NCBI RefSeq assembly: GCF_014356525.2
Contig: NC_052504.1
Location: forward strand, 62,079,086 to 62,143,085
DNA: 64,000 nucleotides
Direction: 5' to 3'
Source: Nilaparvata lugens
Taxonomy: Eukaryota; Arthropoda; Insecta; Hemiptera; Delphacidae
Shown one piece after another: positions 58,601-64,000 of the stretch; positions within the stretch are counted from its first letter, which is position 1; every line of letters begins with the position of its first letter. The notes beneath the pieces were generated by a model. That model ran no database searches. It saw only the letters and a list, made by a program, of their open reading frames with translations, and had not been told where the DNA came from. Position numbers and translations under genes: made by a program.

Positions 58601-61600
58601 CCAGGTACAATACCCTAAAATTCTCGACACTACTTCTGAAACACCCTGTATAACTGTAATATATATTTCAGTTCATGAGTACAGAGAAAAAACTCTGAAA
58701 TTGATGAAATGAACTATCCATCTGTTATAAAAGGAATCATTACCGAATGAAATTTTCATACTGACTGCAAGATTGATATATTTCATGATCCAGGGATGAA
58801 AATATATAAAGAAAAATAAAAATCTCAGTACCTTTTTTTTGAAATATTTCATTAAAATTAATATTTGTGATAAAATATTTCAAAAAAAGGGTACTGAGAT
58901 TTTTATTTTTCTTTATATTTATATTACAAGTAGCCCTATACAGAAAAGATATTGAAAATATAGTATATAAATTGTTCATGTTGAATAGAATTCAGTTTAT
59001 TGAAGATCTGAATTATGTACTATCAAAATGGAATCACAAGAATTCAACACAAATAATCTCCATTTCCATTGGGAATAGTTATTTGATCAATTGGCGCTTT
59101 TTTAATTGCTCCTTCTCTATGAGTATACATATAGACAATACTCAACTTCCTTCTGTTGTTTATCTATCCATATCGAAATTGATTGTGGAATCTTAATGCA
59201 AGAATTCGTTGACCTAGGATATTTAATTTGAAGTTAAATGAACTCAATTCTTTGAAAAGTATCATCTTACCGGAGCTACACGAGCTAAAGTTCAATGCCA
59301 GTTGTTTACAAATGAGCAGAATATTCAAAGTTGAATCTAGTACTCGATTTATTAATCGGTTATAAGCATGAAACTAGGTGCAAGTTTATCCTAGTGGAAT
59401 CAGTATAATCTCCTCTCAAGTTGAGTTATATTCCGTGTCAAACCTACTGACAGGACTGGTAATGAGCGGTTGGTAAAACTTTGAGATTTTGGAACTGATG
59501 CCGGAATAAACTCTTAAAGTCTCAAGTAAGTCAGAATCACCTTATCAAGTCGAAACAACTTTTACAGCCACAACTTAAACTAACTTTCAGCAGCATGTGC
59601 CTTTGTAAGTTATTCAAACTTATAGCCTCCAGAATGTGGAATTAGATAAGAGCCTACATGGATAGATTTAGGAAGCTCAACGTTATCATGTGATGCGAAT
59701 TTCATACAAGCTTCGAACCTCTCTTTCAACCTCAATAATTAATTCTCTCCATTAAAAAAAACTTGTATCAATTATAGTCATTCCATTTCTCATATAGGGC
59801 ATATCCAAGATAGTCATCTAACTGAGCTCAGAATAGATGCAATTTTCAGTAACTTATTAAGAGAGCCATGCATGAGCTGAACAATTATATTAATGGCAGC
59901 CTCTCTGCGAAACGCTATCATTGTTGTTCACAGATTGTGTTGTTTATTAACTTATTACTAAACGTGATCCACAGATGGAAATTGAGTGACTGGAATTGAT
60001 ATTCTTCCAATTTTGGAATACAGCGAGTAGCTTCATTATCTATCCTCAAAGACCATAACGAACAATTTTTAACAAATGAATATAATATGAAGGTTTATGC
60101 TATATTATATATCGGGTAACTAATGATCACGATCACAATAATTCATAAGTATTGCTTGAAAAAGTTTTAGATGAACTTATCATTTCTTTCCTCAAACCAA
60201 CTAATCTAACTACTTGTGAATTCCAATACCACTACTGAAATACGGAGTTCACTAGTTAATCAAAATAGATTAAATTTATTCACGATAGCACATTGCACTG
60301 GTGAACAGAAATGAAAATACGATCATTCAATAAATTTCATCCGAAATATCAAAATAGAATCTTGCTACGCTTTCAGGGTATGAACAGAACGGTCAGTTCG
60401 TGTATATCTGCACACACCATACGTTTGCTGAGTCTACCAGTAGAATTTATTCAATCTCTTATAAATTTAAATTTCAATCTATAAATTTTATAAGAATGGC
60501 GAGAAAATTAAACCTTCAAAAATCGATGTGTGTGTGGCCACCATACACGTTTTAAAAAATTTCTGCAAATTAGTACCAAGTTGTAGCATGAGGCCCTAGA
60601 AATGAATAGAAGTAACACAGTAATTTTCATCATATAATTTCATTATATTATATAATTATATTATTTACGATATCATATTATATGTTATTTTAGTTCTGGG
60701 GCCTGATGATGTTATGAGTAGGTACTTAATTGCACAAACTCTTTTGATCATGAATGTGGGCCTTTTTACTGTTTATAATATCAGTTGCCATACACTTTAA
60801 TAGCAAAAGATTCCTCATTGATTCAGTAAACAAGCTAATGGAACTCTTTCATCTGAACTTACTCATGAGAGCATAATTTAGATATTTGTCAATTAGAATG
60901 ACTGATCGCGTGCTCAACACGCGCCTAAAGTTCACTGGGGCTCACACAGAAAATGTGTCACCTAATTTACATATTTCATGAGTTTTTGAAACAGGAACAT
61001 CAAAAGAGCCTACAACTTCTCCATTAGCTCTGAATGCAATGAGAAAGGAATTTTTAAAAATATATCCTATCTCTCCATTGAATTTGTTTGTACAATTATT
61101 TATCAAAGTGGAAAATTGAAATTATTAGATTGAATCACACAAACTTCCTTCTTTGAGATTAGAAGTGAATTGATCGCAATGTGAATTCCGTGTATGAAAG
61201 TAACATATGAATGAAATATGAAATTTATAAATATTGACTCTCATTTAATGATCAATCACATTGGCCACTTCACACCAATTTTCATACTCAATGTCCTTGA
61301 AATGAATCAGGTGCACCACACAACTGAAAAATTATTCTCATGGTGTGATATTCACATTAGAAAACCATCTACCTATCATACCCAGATTTCCATTATTGAT
61401 GCATATTAATTGTTAATTTCCATTTCTTTTGATTTTGTATAATTTTCTATCACACTATTAGATATAATGATCGTGTAATAGATGAGTTGATAGTGGAGAA
61501 GGTTATTACTTGGATTGAATTCTTTTCAATATTGTTTCTATAAAACTACAATCTCTCACCTCAATTATTGTAGAGGTCGGGAAATCATTTTATCCACTTC

Positions 61601-61936
61601 CACTAAGCATAAAATTGATTTTCGAAACTATAAACGATATCATATAATCATATTATAACTCCAGTATGACGGCTAACGTTACTATAACTGTTAGAAATGC
61701 TAGATTACCTGAATAGGTGCGTGACGAGATTGTAGAAGCGTAGATACGGACGATAGCGCCCAGTAAGACGGACAGGCCATAGCAGACGCCGACGCTCGAC
61801 AGGCTTCTCTGGCCTTCACGAGGAAAGCGTCTTGGGAGGAGTCAGCCAGCACAAAAAACGAAGAAGAAAACATACCTAGAAGAGCAGAACCGATCACTAA
61901 CATGACAGCAGTGTCTGAATACCTACACGCCGGCAT
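32882..61936 (-). CDS. Osiris-family protein (DUF1676), 3 exons
   Basis: Spliced minus-strand product: 61936-61709, 51299-51020, 33207-32882, about 277 aa with TGA stop. Both introns are GT...AG and the phases fit (0, then 1). Family knowledge: Osiris proteins are insect-specific secretory/endosomal membrane proteins of cuticle-secreting epithelia and usually have a signal peptide, a two-Cys region, DUF1676 and a hydrophobic segment. Seen: signal peptide (MLVIGSALLGMFSSSFFVLA, residues 11-30); a Cys pair (REACRASASAMACPSYWALS); amphipathic middle (VGQFLLRQLDGWMRGHGIAF); basic RGHKKKKF; then a hydrophobic block of about 50 residues. The C-terminal tail is Tyr/His-rich and I see no AQxLAY-type motif, so it is a divergent member. 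The introns (17.8 and 10.4 kb) are transposon-laden. Possible poly(A) signals (TTTATT on +) at 32432 and 32292. Confidence 0.92.
33614..34050. repeat. Decayed copy of the 23.4-kb repeat with 140-bp tandem duplication
   Basis: Shares CACTCACTCATC, CGTACTGAGAACGGATTTGG and AAATGAACAGAAA with 23432-23870. A 140-bp segment starting CAAATGAACAGAAACGGTTC is tandemly duplicated (33761-33900 and 33901-34040) with almost no differences, and a third copy is cut after 10 bases at 34050. Confidence 0.85.
34053..35119. mobile_element. 1.07-kb TIR element with (TG)n core
   Basis: Left end AAATCTGGTGTGGTACACTC...CACAACTTTCCTTG and the reverse of the right end AAATCTGGTGAGGCGCACTC...CACAACTTTCCTTG match over about 35 bases. 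It contains the TG run at 34361-34462, ATGGCGGCTAAAATGGCG and GATATTCTCGGAAACGGCTC. No transposase. Non-autonomous. Confidence 0.8.
34361..34462. repeat. (TG)n microsatellite
   Basis: About 100 bp of TG with a few TTG/GGTG interruptions, inside the 34-kb TIR element. It creates spurious VCVCV and HTHTH frames. Confidence 0.97.
35120..36216. mobile_element. Second, reverse-oriented relative of the 34-kb element
   Basis: Its right part (CGCCATCTTGAATTGAATTT, then TCAAGTTTAAAATTTCAAGT, a CACATACACAC run and AAACATGTTTTTGGACTCAG-like bases) is the reverse counterpart of 34260-34600. It ends GTAGGGCAAGGAAAGT near 36216. Its left part is the tandem sub-repeat array at 35229-35960. Confidence 0.75.
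35229..35960. repeat. Tandem sub-repeats, ~155 bp unit, five copies
   Basis: GAGACTCATGTCAGTTGATA recurs with small changes at about 35229, 35394, 35549, 35704 and 35822. Each is followed by GGGCTTATAAATAG, an AGCCGTTTTTGAGAAAA block and TAATTATCCGCCATTTTTCT. Spacing is 165, 155, 155 and 118 bp, so the fourth unit is shortened. Confidence 0.88.
36217..39429. other. Osiris intron 2, nothing recognised
   Basis: AT-rich. A GC-raised patch at 37205-37505 contains an open frame (MNHFDAFTLEPYVKLLLGER) with no known similarity and no splice partners identified. Confidence 0.45.
39430..40383 (+). mobile_element. LINE C-terminal fragment with zinc knuckle and (TTA)n tail
   Basis: 39481-39897 encodes EEVEKLQRFFLKKIFSLPVW and LKLHLKYLHQCMRLPDHRYP. 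After a stop, 39916-40224 encodes KSRTELILLNKYLFG and a zinc knuckle (CSLCSMKEEEDVPHFIARCP). This is the post-RT region of an insect LINE. The preceding YGAQIWGG-like phrase (39440) is frameshifted. It ends AATAAAGACCATTTATTATT with TTA repeats. It is 5'-truncated and antisense to the Osiris gene. Confidence 0.85.
40384..42719. other. Osiris intron 2, nothing recognised
   Basis: AT-rich with scattered short frames on both strands, none with recognisable domains or splice partners. Confidence 0.5.
42720..45402. mobile_element. Large inverted-repeat (foldback) element complex
   Basis: Arm A at 42912-43620 and arm C at 44641-45318 are inverted copies of about 700 bp with high identity (for example GTACTGTACTATACAGTAC and TCTGCCATGAGGAGACAAAT in C; the complements in A). 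Both carry TTTCACATGG outer ends. A third copy B of the outer ~350 bp, in A's orientation, is at 43745-44095 in the spacer. Outer limits show TTTCACACG (42730) and CCGTGTGAAA (45385). No ORF. Confidence 0.85.
45403..46760. other. Osiris intron 2, nothing recognised
   Basis: AT-rich sequence, no repeats with defined ends and no domain-bearing frames. Confidence 0.45.
46780..47480. promoter_or_regulatory. GC-raised block, candidate regulatory region
   Basis: Contains CpG-bearing sequence (GCCCGCGGATCCCGAGAGG, CGCGTTCCGCGCGATTTC) and a CTGCTGCTGCTGATGC run, in contrast to the AT-rich intron. A GTAAGC donor-like site follows GTCAGACAAG at 46936. No protein family was recognised. Function is a guess from composition. 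Confidence 0.25.
48100..48510. promoter_or_regulatory. GC-raised block, candidate regulatory region
   Basis: Non-repetitive block with TTGTAATTGATTGCATGC and ATTTTAATTACTGG (homeodomain-like TAAT cores). No ORF, TIR or simple repeat explains it. Confidence 0.22.
48913..49074. repeat. 81-bp tandem duplication
   Basis: GCAATAGTGAATCTATTTTT... at 48913 recurs at 48994 with about two differences (TTTT/TTGT, TTTATT/TCTATT), both copies ending CATATCTGCA. Confidence 0.95.
49190..50040. promoter_or_regulatory. GC-raised block, candidate regulatory region or unrecognised exon
   Basis: Long open frames occur on both strands (49493-49735 +, 49208-49603 -), which is expected of GC-raised non-coding DNA. 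None resembles a known family. No TIRs or repeats seen. Confidence 0.22.
51020..51299 (-). CDS. Osiris gene exon 2
   Basis: Acceptor GTGTCAGTAG, first residues AGPAWLVQLQSPDN, last residues SAEETKKFT plus one base, donor GTAAAC. It encodes the middle of DUF1676, with a patterned leucine/aromatic segment (VGQFLLRQLDGWMRG) and an acidic patch (DEDEAVENSAEE). Confidence 0.9.
51669..51690. repeat. (CTG)n microsatellite
   Basis: Seven CTG triplets followed by CTACTACTA in Osiris intron 1. Confidence 0.9.
52558..52606. repeat. (AAT)n microsatellite
   Basis: Run of AAT triplets with one GATAAT interruption. Possibly the tail of a lost LINE. Confidence 0.9.
52610..56170. other. Osiris intron 1, nothing recognised
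   Basis: AT-rich intron. TTGGTAGGCTTACATTGGTA-type triplication at 54025-54062 is the only local repeat noted. No coding domains. Confidence 0.5.
56177..56500 (-). mobile_element. LINE/SINE 3' tail, minus strand
   Basis: Minus-strand 3' end GGCAATAAAATTTATTATTA with a TTA tail at 56200-56177. The body (CATGCGTACAGGGAAGCTTC) has no coding sequence left. It replaces or covers the left terminus of the mariner-type element that follows. Confidence 0.65.
56502..58641 (+). mobile_element. Tc1/mariner-type transposon, left end truncated
   Basis: The inner inverted repeat of ~245 bp (56502-56746 and 58187-58433, e.g. AATGGCGGCCATTTTAAATT) is essentially identical in both arms. The right side extends another ~210 bp to GAAACACCCTGTATA at 58641, the classic ACAGGGTGTTTC terminus. 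The left counterpart is missing, being occupied by the LINE tail. An intact transposase lies inside. The identical arms suggest a young insertion. Confidence 0.9.
56999..58075 (+). CDS. Intact mariner-superfamily transposase
   Basis: About 358 aa from MEFSSLEYTDILFMYGAALG; an upstream in-frame ATG at 56969 would add ten residues and lies in less plausible leader sequence. N-terminal DUF4817/HTH region (LPSDKVFTRTHNWLREVGSF), second HTH (STRAVAKQINSSASSVWRVL), then the catalytic core: FTDESSF (first Asp), WFQHDGAPAHF (second Asp), PWPARSPDLNPLDFFFWGH (third Asp). By my count 41 residues separate the second and third Asp. No stops or frameshifts. It acts in the nucleus on its own TIRs. Transcription is uncertain because the left terminus is lost. 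It lies antisense in Osiris intron 1. Confidence 0.95.
   Translation: MEFSSLEYTDILFMYGAALGNATEARRMYAAAFPNRRLPSDKVFTRTHNWLREVGSFERNRVIAGRPRAVRNVAFEEEVLQKFDFNPRTSTRAVAKQINSSASSVWRVLNKERLHPFRFQKVHSLVERDYEPRVNCARWFLQQDIIQPNFLENVLFTDESSFTREGIFNSRNSHVWALDNPHEVKVRGYQHRFSLNVWTGILGNRVIGPYILPNRLNSPTYITFLRDILPELLEDVPLANRYNIWFQHDGAPAHFGKVVTDFLNMTYRQRWIGRGGPVPWPARSPDLNPLDFFFWGHMKDLVYSTPVENEEDLVARVVAAAGAIQDDENAFIAVRRSMIERCRLCNQVEGRHFEQLLH
58803..58940. repeat. Foldback repeat, full palindromic copy
   Basis: AAAGAAAAATAAAAATCTCA at 58809 faces TGAGATTTTTATTTTTCTTT near 58895-58914 around an ATATTTCATT/AATATTT centre. The outer block ATTACAAGTAGCCCTATACAG is shared, reversed, with 28683-28705. Confidence 0.85.
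58950..61700. other. Osiris intron 1, nothing recognised
   Basis: AT-rich, no defined repeat ends or coding domains seen. Confidence 0.5.
61709..61936 (-). CDS. Osiris gene exon 1 (signal peptide, two-Cys region)
   Basis: ATG at 61936-61934; 76 codons ending SRHAPIQ, donor GTAATC, phase 0. Signal peptide cleavage is likely near VLA-DSSQ (residue 31). The start follows a TATA-like box by 45 bp and there is no earlier in-frame ATG in the short leader. Confidence 0.9.
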
Positions 61937-61992
61937 AGTGGCGTATTTTCATCTGCACCGGTCTCAACGTACGCTCACCTGTATTTATAGAC
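61937..61992 (-). promoter_or_regulatory. Core promoter of the Osiris gene
   Basis: TATAAATAC on the minus strand (61989-61981) lies 45 bp before the ATG, which predicts a leader of about 15-20 bases. The sharp TATA promoter suits a gene expressed in bursts. The start site is inferred. Confidence 0.6.
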
Positions 61993-61999
61993 GAGAGTA

Positions 62000-64000
62000 A
62001 CTAGTAGACGAAGAGGAGAAAGAAGGATAAGGAGAAAAGTGTTCCTTTCCTTTCGCTGCATCAAGTGCTCCCAATGGTGTCATCTGGGCTTTCAATTCTT
62101 ACTGCCACCTGTTCCATTCATAGAGGGTGAAAATTGCCCAAGTAAAAAGAGTCTTCAAATTCGTTGTCGTCACTTGAGTTTATGCTGAAAATTTTAATTC
62201 AATTTATTGTTATCAACTCTCTAAGGAGTAATCCACATTGTGTGGAGCATTATACCCTTATTCAAGGTGTGATAAAATCCAAGCCAGGATGATTGGGCTG
62301 TAGCAGATGATCACTCATCTACTTACAGAACAAAGCTCCCATGACTCAGCAGCATATTGTGAGGAACATAAAACATACAATTTGTGTAGTTTTGTGTGAT
62401 CAGGTCAATTTGTGTGTTTGTTAGATGATCCCACGCTCTTTTAATCCAAAGGATGGCGAATCTTTCAATCATACTTTTCACTAGTCAAATAACTTTCTTC
62501 CAGTACCAGTTAAATTATCTTAAGTAATTGTTCTTGTCATTGAATACAACGATTCATTCCAATTGAGAGATCATGATAAGATCAGGTCGGTTTGTAAGTC
62601 TCTGTATTAGAAACAATGAACGATTCTAGTAACATAAACATAAACAAAATATGTTTGTTAGAACTTATGGAGTGTATTTTACATTTTTTTAGAAGATTCT
62701 TCATTGAAAAACGATATAAAACAATTGAAATGACTAATCTGATCTCATTTGAACGGATTTCTCCAATCATCTATAATAATAAAGGAAAGAATTGGCGTAT
62801 ACATACACGATGGGAAGTACACGTTTAAAGCAATATTACTACTATACATAAATAAACCATGAACCAATGAACTGATCAAATTGAAATTTTACTTAAAGAT
62901 TATGAATTTACCGAGGATGGATGTAGGTGTATTTAAATTTCCATCAATATATTCATTTCATTCAGAACAAGATCATTCAATTTGTGATTTAGAGTTTCCG
63001 TAAAAATTGAAGACTGATAAAACAGAGCTTTCTCCAAGTAAATCCATGTCGTAATTTATTTATTCATAGATACAATCACAAATTTCTGACACACATGACT
63101 CATTAATGGAAAGGTTTCGGGTTCGAGACCGATCAAACCCAATCTTTAGCTGAGAATTTAGAACTCTGGTGAAGATTAGCCACGTAATTTAAACAGAATA
63201 ATAAATAATATTTCCATTTTTATTTTTTCCTGGAGGTAGATTGCATTTTCCATCACAAAATTTTCCCCGGTGCAAAGCACGGGCTACTTGATACTCTCAA
63301 ATAAATCATAGCCTACCACCCTAAACTCGTTCATAACTTGACATGATTCCTCATTTGTATTATGATAATTTGATTTAATGATTACAATTAATAATGCAGT
63401 TCAGTTGGTCTGTTGGAAGGCGCAAACTTTTTATCTCATCGTTGTTGACAAAAACAGTACAACTCAAGTTTGAAGTATCTGTGCATTTATGCAACTATTC
63501 AAAACTTGAGAGCATGATATACAATGCAGTGCGGCCTGTGGGTTTTTCAACCAAAGGATATTGAAACTATTTTCAAGTTTGAGAGTTGAAACTTTCCACT
63601 TGAGCCCCAGCCCAAGTGATAATCCGGAGTGTGTGCTGGAAAACAATTCACTTCTGTGGCGAAGTCTTGAATGCGAGCACAATTAAAATTCCGAGGCCGA
63701 CTTCAACTTTCTTCCAAAAGTTCGCCGTTTTCCCTAGGGAGACCAGTGCTTCTGAGCCCCTCATTCTGTCCCATTATTATTCAGAGATTCTTTCACCAAT
63801 ATAATCTCAGTCCGATCATGGTGTAGGCCTACTCCAAAGTACTCCCCTGAATAATCTCCAACTTGTAAAAGACATTCGATTCTACAGTATTCCATCAGTG
63901 ATCGCTAGGAATTTCAATTTATTAAAATAATCATTCATTGAAAAATTTCCTGATTAAATTAACTCATCCGTGTCAATAAGAGATAACCAATCTTATAAAA
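62000..64000. other. Region upstream of the Osiris gene
   Basis: No exon recognised. It holds a B-box-like GGGTTCGAGACCGATC at 63119, possibly from a tRNA-derived SINE, and a hairpin CCCGGTGC-AAA-GCACGGG followed by CTACTTG (63265-63290) that resembles a Helitron 3' end. A GC-raised patch lies at 63590-63760. Confidence 0.35.

Noticed and set aside
63265..63293. Helitron 3' end as a firm call
   Set aside because: Hairpin plus CTACT is suggestive only; no 5' end or second copy was seen in the window.

Overview
The window is AT-rich, intron-rich, repeat-rich animal DNA. It carries an Osiris-family (DUF1676) gene, a family known only from insects, and its 3' LINE tails of TTA/ATT repeats, Tc1/mariner-type transposons, Penelope-like endonuclease and many foldback elements fit a hemipteran such as a planthopper. 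The species call is an inference. Two cellular genes can be read through their splice sites, and they converge: an AUP1 orthologue on the + strand (6269-24038) and an Osiris gene on the - strand (61936-32882).

Layout. 1-5962: a tandem array of a roughly 1.9-kb unit (two copies and a partial third), with a decayed LINE inserted in the third copy; the array stops inside a palindrome about 300 bp before the AUP1 start codon. 6269-24038: AUP1. Eight exons are readable and all visible junctions keep phase, but the exon for the first half of the CUE domain is not visible between 15388 and 18145. Its introns hold a MITE inside a LINE remnant (17140-18006), a TIR-bounded mariner-type transposon (18509-19429), a MITE with perfect 24-bp TIRs (21129-21501), a LINE on the - strand (21780-23464) and a Helitron-like repeat (23432-23870).

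24039-32881: the gap between the two gene 3' ends. It is filled with palindromic elements, a tRNA-derived SINE head, a LINE fragment with a restriction-like endonuclease, a Penelope GIY-YIG fragment, and a 1.6-kb TIR element that encloses an almost perfect 205-bp palindrome.

32882-61936: a three-exon Osiris gene (about 277 aa) with introns of 17.8 and 10.4 kb. Intron 2 holds a repeat cluster (33.6-36.2 kb), a LINE C-terminal fragment (39.4-40.4 kb), an inverted repeat with arms of about 700 bp (42.9-45.3 kb), and several GC-raised blocks that could be regulatory. Intron 1 holds a mariner-type transposon (56.5-58.64 kb) with an intact transposase whose left end is covered by a LINE tail.

Functionally the two genes are unrelated. 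AUP1 acts at the ER and lipid droplets, recruiting the E2 enzyme UBE2G2 and ubiquitinated cargo in ER-associated degradation. Osiris proteins are secretory or endosomal membrane proteins of cuticle-forming epithelia. Most of the remaining sequence is transposable-element debris of several ages. No CRISPR, rRNA, functional tRNA, virus or toxin gene was recognised.
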